DNA of 64,000 bases from Verrucomicrobiota bacterium (lineage in GTDB: Bacteria; Verrucomicrobiota; Verrucomicrobiia; Limisphaerales; UBA11320), in contig JACQFQ010000030.1 in assembly GCA_016199985.1 (NCBI GenBank), positions 62,001 to 126,000 on the forward strand. Direction: 5' to 3'. Positions 1 through 10,802 of the stretch are shown piece after piece (the stretch's first letter is position 1; each line of letters starts with the position of its first letter). Under the pieces are notes generated by a model, which saw only the letters and a list, made by a program, of their open reading frames with translations, was not told the DNA's origin and did no database searches. The translations under genes were made by a program, and so were the position numbers.

Positions 1-804
1 GTCGCGTTCAAAGTCATCACCGTCTATGAGCGCGCGACCGGTTCCAACCGATTCGATCTGTTTGTTCCGTCCACCCGGGACGAGGCTTCACCCCAGCTCG
101 CGACGACGCGTCCCGTGTGCCGGGCCCTCTTGACCTCCGATTGGCCCGCGGGGCCTGTTCCTCTCTTCTGGGTGGAACTCGCGCGCGGCTTCGAGCTCCG
201 ACGTCGGCCTCTCAAAGGCCAGGAGAATTTCACCGCTCCCCTGTTCCACGCGATCGCTCCCGCCAACGACCTCCTCGCTCCGCAGATCGCGGGCCTTTGG
301 AGCGTCACCGCGACCAACGCGCAGCGCGTGCGTCACATGCCGCCTATGGAGCTGGGATGGGATGGGGAAAGGATCTTCGGCCGCTTCGATCAGAATACCG
401 ACTACCGCTTTGCCTACCTGACCGGAGGCGCGCTGCGCTCAAACGTCGTGCAGATCTCGGTGGAATACATCAATGACAAGTATTGGCTCGAAGGAACGTG
501 GCGCCCCGGGCGGATGGACGGCCGTTTTTCGCGGCTCGACGGAGACGATGCCGGCGTCTGGAACGCGACGCGTCGCCCCCGCGATTCGGCGCCGCACGTC
601 GCGGGCCGGCTTCGCCCGCTCTTCGTCTGGACCCGTGCTTCCGATGGCGCTCAGCGATACGCTCTGGAGGGATTTCAAGAGCCCGGATGGACAAGAGCCG
701 TCGCGCCGCTCTGCCAGGCTTGGGAAGTTGAACCGCAACGTACGCAACGTACGCGACGGGGGACTGGACAGGAGGAGCCTGCCTGGATCAAACCTTCCCA
801 ATGA
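1..804 (+). CDS. Uncharacterised protein, 5' end outside the window; its C-terminal tail is encoded by a dispersed repeat
   Basis: Frame 1 is open from base 1 (VAFKVITVYERATG...) to the stop at 804; the last ~30 aa (CQAWEVEPQRTQRTRRGTGQEEPAWIKPSQ) come from the repeat at 713-784. Confidence 0.5.
   Translation, partial: VAFKVITVYERATGSNRFDLFVPSTRDEASPQLATTRPVCRALLTSDWPAGPVPLFWVELARGFELRRRPLKGQENFTAPLFHAIAPANDLLAPQIAGLWSVTATNAQRVRHMPPMELGWDGERIFGRFDQNTDYRFAYLTGGALRSNVVQISVEYINDKYWLEGTWRPGRMDGRFSRLDGDDAGVWNATRRPRDSAPHVAGRLRPLFVWTRASDGAQRYALEGFQEPGWTRAVAPLCQAWEVEPQRTQRTRRGTGQEEPAWIKPSQ
713..784 (+). repeat. Intergenic-type dispersed repeat, copy 1
   Basis: gccaggcttgggaagttgaaccgcaacgtacgcaacgtacgcgacgggggactggacaggaggagcctgcct; near-identical to 927-989. 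Confidence 0.8.
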
Positions 805-926
805 TCAAAGGGGAGATATCGAGGATGTTGCCACGCATGTAACGCGAGCCCCATGGGCATGAGTGACGAAACCCCCTGTCTTCGTTGCGTCCGTTGCGGT
901 GTTATCTCCCCGTCCCCTTGTTACGT

Positions 927-989
927 GCCAGGCTTGGGAAGTTGAACCGCGACGGACGCAACGGGGGGCTGGACGGGAGGAGCCTGCCT
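927..989 (+). repeat. Intergenic-type dispersed repeat, copy 2
   Basis: gccaggcttgggaagttgaaccgcgacggacgcaacggggggctggacgggaggagcctgcct; same framework as 713-784. Confidence 0.8.
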
Positions 990-1055
990 CATCGCGTTGT
1001 GCTAGGAAGCCAAACTCCCGCCTAGAAATCACGAAATCGATTGTTGGGCGGATCT

Positions 1056-2186
1056 TCAATCCAACGTCTGCCGATATCGCTTCAGGGCGAGCGTCATGGC
1101 CAGCGTCATGAAGAGCAGGATCGGCCAGAGCTTCGGCGCGATTTCCGTCAGGCCGTTCCCTTTTAGCAGAATGCCGCGAACGATTCTGAGAAAATGCGTG
1201 AGCGGCAGACAGGATCCAACCCACTGCGCCCACTCGGGCATTCCGCGGAAGGGGAACATGAATCCCGAGAGCAGGATCGAGGGCAGGAAGAAGAAGAAGG
1301 CCATCTGCACCGCTTGCAGCTGATTCCTCGCGAGCGTGGAGAACGTGATTCCGACGGCGAGATTCGAGGCGATGAAGAGGAGCGCAACGGCGTACACCAG
1401 CGCGAGGCTTCCCACCATGGGCACATCGAAAATGAAGCGCGCGGCGAGAAGGATGAGGGTCAACTGGACATAGCCCACGAGAATGTAGGGAAGAATCTTG
1501 CCGGTCATCACCTCGAGCGGCCTCGCGGGCGTCGCCAGAAGGTTCTCCATCGTGCCGCGCTCCCGTTCCCGGGTGATCGCCAGCGCCGTGATGATGATCA
1601 TGGTCATCGTCAGCACGACGCCCATGAGCCCGGGAACGACGTTGTACTGGGTGATGTTCTCGGGATTGTATCGCGCGTGGACTTGCAGGCGGATCGGAGC
1701 GCGACCCGCGCGAAGCTTCTCGAGCGGGCCGGTGAGATCGCGATCAAGCGCGTTCTGCGCGATGTTCTGGAGCGCGGCGATGGCCGGCCCTGTCGCGGAG
1801 GGATCGGTCGCGTCCGCCTCGACCAGAATCGACGGCTGTTCGCCGCGCAGGAGCCGTCGCGAGAAATCTTCGGGAATGTTCACGACGAATTGCGCGTCGC
1901 CGAGCTCCAGCGCCCGAGCCGCCTCGGCCTGCGTGGGAAACTCGCGCGTGAAGGCGAAGTACTCGGTGTGGCGCATCGCGGCGATGAAGCTTCGCGTGAA
2001 CGGCCCCTGATCCCCCGCGACCACCGCGGTGGGCAGTCGCTTGGGATCCGCGTTGATCGCGAAACCGAACAGCGTCAGCTGCAGCAGGGGAATCCCCGCC
2101 ATCATCCCAAATGTCATCCGATCGCGCTTCATCTGGATGAACTCCTTCAGCACAACGGCCCAGAATCTATGGAAGGCGAATCGCAT
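1056..2186 (-). CDS. ABC-2 type transporter permease (YbhS/YbhR-like)
   Basis: MRFAFHRFWAVVLKEFIQMKRDRMTF...; multiple TM segments and ITRERERGTMENLLATPARPLEVMTGK motif; ATG at 2186 overlaps the ATPase stop. Confidence 0.88.
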   Translation of the reverse strand: MRFAFHRFWAVVLKEFIQMKRDRMTFGMMAGIPLLQLTLFGFAINADPKRLPTAVVAGDQGPFTRSFIAAMRHTEYFAFTREFPTQAEAARALELGDAQFVVNIPEDFSRRLLRGEQPSILVEADATDPSATGPAIAALQNIAQNALDRDLTGPLEKLRAGRAPIRLQVHARYNPENITQYNVVPGLMGVVLTMTMIIITALAITRERERGTMENLLATPARPLEVMTGKILPYILVGYVQLTLILLAARFIFDVPMVGSLALVYAVALLFIASNLAVGITFSTLARNQLQAVQMAFFFFLPSILLSGFMFPFRGMPEWAQWVGSCLPLTHFLRIVRGILLKGNGLTEIAPKLWPILLFMTLAMTLALKRYRQTLD

Positions 2187-3121
2187 CACTTGAAGTTGTC
2201 GCGGCCTTGCCCCATGAGGCTGATGAAGACGTCTTCGAGCCGGCTTGGAACGCGCGCCCACCTGTGCGCGACGCCTCCCCTCCACGGCACGATGGCGGAC
2301 TCGAGCTCCGCCTCGTTCCTGCCTGTAACGTGCATCGTGTTGCCGAAAGGGACGACCTGCTCCACGCCTTTCGCCTTTCGGATTTCCTCCGCCAGCGCGG
2401 GAAGTCCGGGGCCTGAAACCTCCCAGGTGGTCAGGCGCGCTCCCGCGACGACGTCCTCGACCGTGCCCTGAGCGAGCAAAGAGCCGTAGGCGATGTAAGC
2501 AATGCGATGGCATCGTTCCGCCTCGTCCATGTAGTGGGTGGTGATGAGCACCGTGAGGCCTTCGGCGGCGAGCTGGTGAATATGGTCCCAGAACTCCCGG
2601 CGCGCCTTCGGATCCACGCCCGCCGTGGGCTCATCGAGGAGCAGGAGCTGGGGCGAGTGGATCAGGCAGGCGGCCAGCGCGAGCCGCTGCTTCCACCCTC
2701 CCGAGAGCTGGCCGGCCAGCTGCTGGCTTCGTCCGGTGAATCCGAGCCGGTCGATGGTGGCGTCGACGGCGACACGGCGGTTGGGCACGGCGTACAGCCG
2801 CGCGATGAAGTCGAGATTCTCCCGGATGCTGAGATCCTCGTAGAAGCTGAACTTCTGGGTCATGTAGCCCACATGCTCCCGAATCTCGCGCTGTCGCCGC
2901 AGCACATCGTATCCCAGACACGAACCTGTGCCCGATTCCGGCGTCAGGAGTCCGCACAACATGCGGATGAAGGTCGTTTTCCCGCTCCCATTCGGGCCGA
3001 GAAATCCAAAGATCTCCCCTCGCTTCACGCGCAGATCAATGCCGTTCACCACCGTCCGATCGCCAAATCGCTTGGTGAGCCCGACGACGTCGATGACGTG
3101 ATCTGGATCCGCGGAGTCCAT
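2186..3121 (-). CDS. ABC transporter ATP-binding protein (YbhF-like, single ATPase domain)
   Basis: Walker A GPNGSGKTT, signature LSGGWKQRL, Walker B LLLLDEPTAGVD, H-loop ITTHYMDEA. Confidence 0.92.
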   Translation of the reverse strand: MDSADPDHVIDVVGLTKRFGDRTVVNGIDLRVKRGEIFGFLGPNGSGKTTFIRMLCGLLTPESGTGSCLGYDVLRRQREIREHVGYMTQKFSFYEDLSIRENLDFIARLYAVPNRRVAVDATIDRLGFTGRSQQLAGQLSGGWKQRLALAACLIHSPQLLLLDEPTAGVDPKARREFWDHIHQLAAEGLTVLITTHYMDEAERCHRIAYIAYGSLLAQGTVEDVVAGARLTTWEVSGPGLPALAEEIRKAKGVEQVVPFGNTMHVTGRNEAELESAIVPWRGGVAHRWARVPSRLEDVFISLMGQGRDNFK

Positions 3122-4083
3122 CAGCGGCTGACTTCCACGGGTTGGCCCGGATGAAACGTCGCGGCGGCGGCGGCTTCAAGAGGCGCCGCCTCAATCATGA
3201 AGACCAGCTTGGCTCGATTCTCCCGGTTGTACAGCACCGGCGGCGTGTACTCAGGTTTGAGGGAAAGGTAATTGACGCGCGCGGGCAGCGGAGCCGGGCG
3301 TCCTGTGACCTGGACTTGAACCGTGTCGCCCATCTTGAGCGACGCGTAATCGGCTTCGGAAACAAAGAAGCGAACCTTCAGGTTTTCCGGGGGAAGGAGG
3401 GAAACGATCGGCTGCGACGCGCTGACGAACTCTCCTTCCCGATAGAGCGTGTCATGGATCCATCCGCCGCGCTTCGCGTTGATCGACTTCTGATCCACGC
3501 TCCACACAGCCTTGTCGAGCGCGGCCTGGGCGGCGGCGACCTCGGCCTCGGCGGCCCGGATCGCGTCCTCGCGTCCGCCAAGCCGCGCTGTCGCGAGCTG
3601 CGACTCGAGGTCGCGCGTCGCCTGCTGATTGGAAAGATGGGTCAGGCGCGCGCGATCGCGCTCGTCCTCGGCGAGGGTTCCGGAGATCTGCACCTTCTCC
3701 ACCCGCTCCAGGCGCCGCGCCGACAGGTCCGTTGCCGTTCGCGCCTGCGACAGTCGCGCTTCCAACGCGGCGATTTCGGTGGGGCGAAGACCCTTCCTGG
3801 CGTCCTCGAGACGGGCCAGCGCCTGGCTATGGCGCGAGTCCGCCTCGCGCTGAGCGGCGAGCTCGGCCGCGCGTTCGAGGGAGAAGAGAGGAGCGCCCGC
3901 TTCAACGCTCTGTCCCCGCTGCACCGCGAGCTTCTCGAGCCGGCCGGGAAGCGCGGCGCTCACGTAGACGAATTCGCCTTCGAAATAGCCCTGCCACCGT
4001 CCTGCCGAGGGCCTTTCACAGCCCGATTGCGCGATCAAGGCAAGCCCCGTCAGCAGCCCGCGCGTCAAAGCATCCAATTTCAT
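3121..4083 (-). CDS. HlyD-family periplasmic adaptor (YbhG-like lipoprotein)
   Basis: MKLDALTRGLLTGLALIAQSGCERPSAG...; coiled-coil adaptor with barrel-sandwich segments; abuts the ABC genes. Confidence 0.85.
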   Translation of the reverse strand: MKLDALTRGLLTGLALIAQSGCERPSAGRWQGYFEGEFVYVSAALPGRLEKLAVQRGQSVEAGAPLFSLERAAELAAQREADSRHSQALARLEDARKGLRPTEIAALEARLSQARTATDLSARRLERVEKVQISGTLAEDERDRARLTHLSNQQATRDLESQLATARLGGREDAIRAAEAEVAAAQAALDKAVWSVDQKSINAKRGGWIHDTLYREGEFVSASQPIVSLLPPENLKVRFFVSEADYASLKMGDTVQVQVTGRPAPLPARVNYLSLKPEYTPPVLYNRENRAKLVFMIEAAPLEAAAAATFHPGQPVEVSR

Positions 4084-4169
4084 AGTCCGTGCCGTCCGAT
4101 AGGGGATCGCGGGACGCGAACCCGTCGCGAGGGGACCCGGAGTCCTGAGCCCCAAGGTCGCCCGCTGTG

Positions 4170-6971
4170 TCAGACGGCGACTCGATTCGACTCAATGCGC
4201 GAGAGAGATTCAAGGACCGTCTGGCAGGCCGCGGCGGGCTGTTCGATGAACGCCTGGAGCATGGGGAGCCGCTCTCCCCAAACATGGGCCCACACGGGGC
4301 TGAGCGCCTCGGGGAGTTTGGACGGGGCCTGGAAGCGGCGCTGGACAGCCTCTGCCCGCGCGAGGGCCATCAAGGATTCGGAGACCGCGGCGCATGCTTC
4401 CTCCTCCATGCCGCCGCTCATCAGGACGCGGCCCATCTTCAATCGGCGCGCGAACACCTCCTGATGCCCTCGCAGCTCCTGCGCCTCGCCGGGCGAGAGA
4501 ACGGGTTTCTGCTCTGACGAGGCAAGGGAGGGGAAGAGTTGTCGGTTGCCTCGTGTTTGAGGCGCGATAAGTCCCAGCGTCATCATGCGCTGAAGCGCTT
4601 CATCGGTCGTCCGGTCGACCACTTCGCAATGCACGGGCGAGAGCGGATCGCTGTTCTCGGAGCCGAAGTATCGGTCCTGCAGCCCTTGAAGCCGAACACG
4701 CGCCTCCTCCGCGTTGCGCTCCACGACAATGTAAACGACGGAGTGCGACGCGTGGGAAGGAAACCTCTCTTCGCAGCGGAGCACCTGGCCTCGGAGGGCC
4801 TGCGCGGCCTCCTCGGCGAATCCGAGCGAGCGATCCGTCGGGAGCGGCGCAGAGGATGGCCGGTGTTTCTCATCGGATGGCTTCTGGGCGTTGGGTGTGA
4901 GAATCTGTTCCAATCGGCTGAGGAAAGCTTGTCGTCCGGACTTGAACGCGATGTTGTCGAGGTCGCCTTGGCGATCCAGAACCCCATCCGCGAGCGCCTG
5001 TTTGTTCGCGAGGGTGTCGAGCATCCGGTGCTCGATGGTCTTTTCGGAAACGAGGTTGATGACGGTGACCGTCCGGGTCTGGTGCTTGCGCCAGGCTCGC
5101 GCTATGCGTTGCTCCAATTTCGCGGGATTCCACGGGAGATCGCAGTTTACAACCACGCTCGCGTTTTGAAGGTTCAGCCCGGTCGCGCCGGCGTCGGTGC
5201 TGAGGAAGACGCGGCACGCCGGATCGCTCTTGAACGCGTTAATCTCCGCGCGCCGTCGCTTCTGGGGCACGGAGCCGGTGTGCCAGGCGAACCCCAGGTT
5301 GAGCTCCTCGCAGAGCCCGCGGACGAGCTCCAGCATCCGTTCCCACTCGGAGAAGATGATGATCTTCACGCCTGGGTTGTCCCGGCATTCCTCGAGAACC
5401 TTTTCCAGCTCGGCCAGCTTGGGGCACTCGCGGTGGTTTTGATCCAGGATGTAGACGGTGTCGCATACCATGCGCATCATCGCGAGCTCGCGCAGAAGCT
5501 TCTCCTGCTCCTGCTGGGTGAGGGGACGTCGCTGCGCGATCAGGCTCAGCCGCGCGACAGCCGACTCATGATCCTGATACTCGGCCTGCTGCTCCGTGCT
5601 CATCGCCACGAAGTGGTTCCGGACGACGCGATCGGGGAGCTCGGTTTCCACCTCGCACTTGCGTCTGCGAAGCATGTAGGGACGGATCTTTTCGTTCAGC
5701 CGGGCCAGATTCTTGTATCCCTGGGGACGACCCCGCTCATCCAGGTCGTAGAACTCGCGGTTGAATCGGAAGAGAGGTCCCAGGACCGCCGGGTCGAGGA
5801 AGTCCATGAGCGAGTGAATCTCGTCGATCCGATTCTCGATGGGCGTGCCCGTGAGGACGAAGGCGTATCGACTCCTGAGGCGCTTCACCGCCTGGCTGGT
5901 TTTCGTGCTCCAATTCTTGATCCGTTGGGCTTCGTCCAACACCACGATGTCGGGTCGCGCCCGCTCGTTCACGTCGAGGGAATCCTGGAGCATTTGCTCG
6001 TAATTCACGACGGTGAAGAAGGGAGCGCCCTCGGCGTCGGCGCCGGCGTCATTGTAGGCCTTGAGGCGATCGTGTCGGGGGCCGAAGACGAGCTGATAGG
6101 GCAGCGATGTGAAGCGTTGAATCTGTTCCTCCCACTCGGTCTTGAGGGATGCGGGCGTGACGATCAACGCTCGGCGCGCCCTGCCCATGCGCCGGGCCAA
6201 CGCGCAGGCCGCGATGGCTTGGATGGTTTTTCCCAAGCCCATTTCGTCGGCGAGCAGGCCTCTTTCGGTGAAGGCGAGATGCAGCATGCCTTCACGCTGA
6301 TAAGGGAACAGCGGAACGAGTGTTTCGTGAGCGGGCCATTCCCCGCTCTGGACCTTGCTTTCGTATTCGCGCCGCAGCTGAACTCGTTCCTCCGCCCGCT
6401 CCCGCGCTTCCAGCCACGGGGAGACCTCCTGGGAAATCCGCAACAGCGGCAGGCGGGACTCGCGCATTTCATGAAGTTCCCGAAGGGCTTCCTCGGGGTT
6501 TTCCGAAATCAAGCGTCCGCTCCGATCGAACCACCGCTTGAGGACGGCGGGAACGCGTTCAGAGCCCGCGATCAAGCGCAAAGCCCCGCTCTCGGCGTCG
6601 GGAACGACATCCCATCGTCCGGACCCATCGTTGAGGGCGTTCTTGAAAACACCCCGGCCCTTGCGGCCCAGATGAAGCAGAGTCGCCTCGACATGCTTGC
6701 AGGTGCCGAGCCCATTGATCCGAAAGTCGACGCAGCTGCACGAGAACTGTCGCGACCGGAGATCGCGGATCTCGACGGCGTAGCGACCTCCTTTCGGGGA
6801 GCCCACCTCAAAGTTGGAAAACACGGGGAACGCCGCCTGCAGGTTCTTGATCCAAAAGCTCTCTTCCGCCGCGCGCTGGCGGCGGCGGGCGAGCTCTTGT
6901 TCGTCGGTCGTTCGCCAGTCGTGCATCGTGGGGATCGACTCCGAGGGTTTGCCGCGTTTGGGTCTTGCCAT
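4170..6971 (-). CDS. SNF2-family helicase with N-terminal SWIM-type zinc finger
   Basis: CSCVDFRINGLGTCKH (CxCx11CxH); LLADEMGLGKTIQAIA, VLDEAQRIKN, STDAGATGLNLQNASVVVNCDLPWNPAKLEQRIARAWR. Confidence 0.92.
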   Translation of the reverse strand: MARPKRGKPSESIPTMHDWRTTDEQELARRRQRAAEESFWIKNLQAAFPVFSNFEVGSPKGGRYAVEIRDLRSRQFSCSCVDFRINGLGTCKHVEATLLHLGRKGRGVFKNALNDGSGRWDVVPDAESGALRLIAGSERVPAVLKRWFDRSGRLISENPEEALRELHEMRESRLPLLRISQEVSPWLEARERAEERVQLRREYESKVQSGEWPAHETLVPLFPYQREGMLHLAFTERGLLADEMGLGKTIQAIAACALARRMGRARRALIVTPASLKTEWEEQIQRFTSLPYQLVFGPRHDRLKAYNDAGADAEGAPFFTVVNYEQMLQDSLDVNERARPDIVVLDEAQRIKNWSTKTSQAVKRLRSRYAFVLTGTPIENRIDEIHSLMDFLDPAVLGPLFRFNREFYDLDERGRPQGYKNLARLNEKIRPYMLRRRKCEVETELPDRVVRNHFVAMSTEQQAEYQDHESAVARLSLIAQRRPLTQQEQEKLLRELAMMRMVCDTVYILDQNHRECPKLAELEKVLEECRDNPGVKIIIFSEWERMLELVRGLCEELNLGFAWHTGSVPQKRRRAEINAFKSDPACRVFLSTDAGATGLNLQNASVVVNCDLPWNPAKLEQRIARAWRKHQTRTVTVINLVSEKTIEHRMLDTLANKQALADGVLDRQGDLDNIAFKSGRQAFLSRLEQILTPNAQKPSDEKHRPSSAPLPTDRSLGFAEEAAQALRGQVLRCEERFPSHASHSVVYIVVERNAEEARVRLQGLQDRYFGSENSDPLSPVHCEVVDRTTDEALQRMMTLGLIAPQTRGNRQLFPSLASSEQKPVLSPGEAQELRGHQEVFARRLKMGRVLMSGGMEEEACAAVSESLMALARAEAVQRRFQAPSKLPEALSPVWAHVWGERLPMLQAFIEQPAAACQTVLESLSRIESNRVAV

Positions 6972-7206
6972 TTGTCCATCCTGAACAGGCCGGCGAAGGC
7001 GTCAACTGGGCGTTGTTCTTGGTTTTTCACAGGATATGCGCGGGTTATTCACAGAGACCCCTCGCCTGAGTCGTGGCCGATTAGCGGGGATAAGTCGGCG
7101 GCAAGGTCGGCTTATACTTGGCCGGGTGGATTGACTGATTTCAGCGAGGCCGACTAGAAACGAGTGATCGAGCCTCCGAACTCAGGCTCGGACGGTTCAT
7201 TGATCC

Positions 7207-7923
7207 ATGAAAGTCATCACCCGACTGTGGCGCTCGTCCTTGGGAAAGAAATACCTGATGGCGCTCTCCGGAATCGCCCTCTGGGTGTTCGTCATCGGAC
7301 ATTTGCTGGGCAACCTCCAGGTCTTCCTCGGCCCGGAGAAAATCAACGGCTATGCCCACTTCCTCAAATCCCAGGCGGGTCTGCTTTGGGGCTCCCGTCT
7401 CGGTCTGCTCGCGATGGTGGTCCTGCATGTGGCGTCCGCGATTTCCTTGTCGCGTCAGAACCGGGCGGCCCGGCCGATCGATTATGGCGCCGGCGCGCCG
7501 CCTCTCGCCGCGAGCTACGCCTCTCGGACGATGCTGATGAGCGGGCTCATCGTCGCATTCTTCATCGTCTACCATCTTCTTCATTACACGCTGATCGTTC
7601 CCGCCGTGAATTTGCAGGGCGTGGACTTCGCGACGTATCAGCGGAAGCTCGCGGACAACTCCGAGACCCCGGATGTGTATCGAATGATGATCGTGGGCTT
7701 TCGTCATCCCGCCGTCGCGGCGTCCTATGTCATCGCCGTGGGGCTCCTCTGCCTGCACCTGAGCCATGGACTCTCCTCGATGTTCCAATCGCTGGGCATC
7801 ACGCGGTTTTCGCGGGAGGGGCGCGACTGCTTCGCGCGGGGCGTTGGGCTGTTGCTCTTTCTCGGATACTGCAGCATTCCGATTTCCATCCTGCTGGGTT
7901 TTGGAAAGGAGGTTGTGAAGTAA
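7207..7923 (+). CDS. sdhC: Succinate dehydrogenase cytochrome b subunit
   Basis: [42 protein letters not shown]...; membrane protein directly upstream of the sdhA-like gene. Confidence 0.92.
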   Translation: MKVITRLWRSSLGKKYLMALSGIALWVFVIGHLLGNLQVFLGPEKINGYAHFLKSQAGLLWGSRLGLLAMVVLHVASAISLSRQNRAARPIDYGAGAPPLAASYASRTMLMSGLIVAFFIVYHLLHYTLIVPAVNLQGVDFATYQRKLADNSETPDVYRMMIVGFRHPAVAASYVIAVGLLCLHLSHGLSSMFQSLGITRFSREGRDCFARGVGLLLFLGYCSIPISILLGFGKEVVK

Positions 7924-7924
7924 C

Positions 7925-9841
7925 ATGGCGACATTGAATTCCAACATTCCCGCGGGACCCCTGGGCCAGAAGTGGCAGAAGCACAAGTTCAACTCAAAGC
8001 TGATCAATCCCGCCAACAAGCGAAAGCACAAGATCATCGTTGTGGGGGCGGGTCTCGCGGGGGGCTCGGCCTCGGCGACGCTCGCGGAGCTCGGATATCA
8101 AGTGGAGAACTTCGTGTTCCACGACAGCCCGCGACGCGCCCACTCGATCGCCGCGCAGGGCGGCATCAACGCCGCGAAGAACTACCAGAACGACGGCGAC
8201 AGCGTCTTCCGCCTCTTCTACGACACGATCAAGGGCGGCGATTTCCGCGCGCGCGAGGCGAATGTCCATCGGCTCGCCGAGGTGAGCGTCAACATCATCG
8301 ATCAGTGCGCGGCCCAGGGCGTGCCCTTCGCCCGTGAATACGGCGGGCTTCTCGACAATCGGTCTTTTGGCGGCGCGCAGGTCTCCCGCACTTTCTACGC
8401 GCGCGGACAGACCGGGCAGCAGCTGCTTCTCGGCGCCTACTCCGCTCTCTCGCGGCAGATTGGCCTGGGCGCGGTGACCTCCCGCACCCATTCCGAGATG
8501 CTGGATCTCGTGGTGGTCGACGGCCACGCGAAAGGGATTATCGTCCGGAACCTCAAGACGGGCGAGATCACCCGCCATGTCGGCGACGCCGTCGTGCTGG
8601 CCACGGGCGGATACGGGAATGTTTTCAATCTCTCCACCTACGCCCGCGGCTCGAACGTCACGGCGATCTGGCGCGCTTACAAGCGGGGCGCCTGCTTCGC
8701 CAATCCCTGCTACACGCAGATTCATCCGACCTGCATTCCGGTCAGCGGCGACTACCAGTCCAAGCTCACCCTGATGTCGGAGTCCCTGCGCAACGACGGA
8801 CGCATCTGGGTTCCAAAGAAACCGGGCGACCGCCGATCGCCCCAGGATATCCCGGAGCTGGAGCGCGACTATTACCTGGAGCGGAAGTATCCGAGCTTCG
8901 GCAACCTCGCTCCGCGCGACATCGCGTCGCGCGCGGCGAAGCAGGTCTGCGACGAGGGGCGTGGCGTGGGCGAGACCGGGCTGGGCGTCTATCTCGATTT
9001 CTCGGACGCGATCCAGCGTCTCGGCGAGGACAAGATCCGCGAGCGCTACGGCAATCTGTTCGACATCTACCACGAGATCACCAACGAGAGCGCCTACCGG
9101 ACTCCGATGCGGATCTATCCCGCGGTGCATTACACCATGGGCGGTCTGTGGGTGGACTACAACCTGATGAGCAATCTCCCCGGCCTGTTCGTGCTGGGCG
9201 AGGCCAACTTCTCCGATCACGGCGCGAACCGTCTGGGCGCTTCGGCCCTGATGCAGGGACTGGCGGACGGCTACTTTGTTCTTCCCGCGACGATCGGAAA
9301 TTATCTCGCGACGCAGAAGCCCGATCAGCGGCCGAAGACGGATCACGCCGCCTTCAAGGACGCGGAGCATTCGACCCAGTCGATGGTCGACCGCATGCTT
9401 TCCATGAACGGAAAGAGAACCGCCGCCTCGTTCCACAAGGAGCTGGGAAAGATTCTGTGGGACTACTGCGGCATGGCGCGGACGGCGACGGGGCTGAAGA
9501 AGGCGTTGGAGCTGCTGCCTGAACTGCGCGAGGAATTCTGGTCGAACCTGCGGACGCCGGGAAACGCGAGCGAGATGAACCAGTCGTTGGAGCAGGCGGG
9601 CCGCGTCGCCGATTTCATCGAGCTGGGCGAGCTGCTGTGTCTGGACGCACTGACGCGCGAGGAATCCTGCGGGGGTCACTTCCGCGAGGAGCATCAGGAG
9701 GACGGCGAGTGCAAGCGCGACGACGAACGGTTCGCGCATGCGGCGGCCTGGGAGTTCACAGGCGTCGGGAAGACGCCCGTCCGGAACGTGGAGCCCCTGG
9801 TGTACGACGAGATCAAGATGGCGACGCGCTCGTACAAATAG
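7925..9841 (+). CDS. sdhA: Succinate dehydrogenase/fumarate reductase flavoprotein subunit
   Basis: FAD motif [57 protein letters not shown]. Confidence 0.96.
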   Translation: MATLNSNIPAGPLGQKWQKHKFNSKLINPANKRKHKIIVVGAGLAGGSASATLAELGYQVENFVFHDSPRRAHSIAAQGGINAAKNYQNDGDSVFRLFYDTIKGGDFRAREANVHRLAEVSVNIIDQCAAQGVPFAREYGGLLDNRSFGGAQVSRTFYARGQTGQQLLLGAYSALSRQIGLGAVTSRTHSEMLDLVVVDGHAKGIIVRNLKTGEITRHVGDAVVLATGGYGNVFNLSTYARGSNVTAIWRAYKRGACFANPCYTQIHPTCIPVSGDYQSKLTLMSESLRNDGRIWVPKKPGDRRSPQDIPELERDYYLERKYPSFGNLAPRDIASRAAKQVCDEGRGVGETGLGVYLDFSDAIQRLGEDKIRERYGNLFDIYHEITNESAYRTPMRIYPAVHYTMGGLWVDYNLMSNLPGLFVLGEANFSDHGANRLGASALMQGLADGYFVLPATIGNYLATQKPDQRPKTDHAAFKDAEHSTQSMVDRMLSMNGKRTAASFHKELGKILWDYCGMARTATGLKKALELLPELREEFWSNLRTPGNASEMNQSLEQAGRVADFIELGELLCLDALTREESCGGHFREEHQEDGECKRDDERFAHAAAWEFTGVGKTPVRNVEPLVYDEIKMATRSYK

Positions 9842-9887
9842 CGAACATGACCGCGACCCTGTTCCTGTCATTCAATTCACATAACGC

Positions 9888-10667
9888 ATGAAAGTTAGGC
9901 TGAAAGTATGGCGCCAGAAGAACGCCGAGTCCCCGGGCGGGTTCGAAACCTACGACACGCCCGATCTCAACTCGAACATGTCCTTCCTGGAGATGTTGGA
10001 TGTGGTGAACGAGGACCTCGCCGGAAGAGGGCAGGAGCCGATCGCGTTTGACCACGACTGCCGCGAGGGCATCTGCGGCACCTGCTCCCTGGTGATCAAT
10101 GGCAAGCCGCACGGGCCGCATCGAAAGGTAGCGACCTGCCAGACCTACATGCGGAGCTTCAAGGACGGCGAGACGATCGTTGTGGAGCCGTTCCGCGCGA
10201 AGCCCTTCCCGCTCATTCGAGACCTTGTGGTGGATCGGAAATCGTTTGATCGCATCATCCAATCGGGCGGATTCATCAGCGTTCGGACCGGCAGCGCCCC
10301 GGACGCGAACTCCACGCCCGTGCCGAAGATCCACTCCGATCTCGCGATGGACGCGGCGCAGTGCATTGGATGCGGCGCCTGCGTGGCGGCCTGCAAGAAC
10401 GCGAGCGCGATGCTGTTTGTCTCGGCGAAGGTGTCGCACCTGGGTTTGCTGCCGCAAGGACAGCCGGAGCGGGACCGTCGCGTGATGGCGATGGTGACCA
10501 CGATGGACGAGGAAGGCTTTGGGAGCTGCACGGTGACGGGCTCATGCGAGGCGGTGTGTCCGAAGGCGATCAGCCTGGACTTCATCGCGCGGATGAACCG
10601 CGACTATGGCGTCGCCCTCATCAAGGGCGAGCCTCGTCGGAACCAAGCCTCCGAAGGCGGAGCGTAG
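9888..10667 (+). CDS. sdhB: Succinate dehydrogenase/fumarate reductase iron-sulfur subunit
   Basis: [53 protein letters not shown]. Confidence 0.95.
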   Translation: MKVRLKVWRQKNAESPGGFETYDTPDLNSNMSFLEMLDVVNEDLAGRGQEPIAFDHDCREGICGTCSLVINGKPHGPHRKVATCQTYMRSFKDGETIVVEPFRAKPFPLIRDLVVDRKSFDRIIQSGGFISVRTGSAPDANSTPVPKIHSDLAMDAAQCIGCGACVAACKNASAMLFVSAKVSHLGLLPQGQPERDRRVMAMVTTMDEEGFGSCTVTGSCEAVCPKAISLDFIARMNRDYGVALIKGEPRRNQASEGGA

Positions 10668-10802
10668 ACTTCGCGCGGATCGTGGCGAGCCTGCCGTGAG
10701 GATCGCGATCACAGGCTTCACCGGCTCGGCTTGGATTCGCCTCGCTCGGGCCAGCAAATCTGCGTTGTCTAGGAACAGCGCATCCGTCAGTGTGGCCCGA
10801 TC

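Noticed and set aside
4170-6971. SNF2 helicase as part of an anti-phage defence system
   Set aside because: The flanking genes are an exporter and succinate dehydrogenase; there is no nuclease, methyltransferase or other defence partner.
7045-7053. TTATTCACA, a DnaA-box-like sequence near the SNF2/sdhC spacer
   Set aside because: A single match without a cluster, dnaA/dnaN genes or an AT-rich unwinding region; not enough for an origin.
4539-7157. 872-aa plus-strand ORF opposite the SNF2 helicase
   Set aside because: Composition is typical of the reverse complement of a GC-rich gene; no domain signal.
7994-9871. 625-aa minus-strand ORF opposite sdhA
   Set aside because: Antisense to a clear SdhA gene; long antisense ORFs are expected at this GC content, and it shows no recognisable domain.
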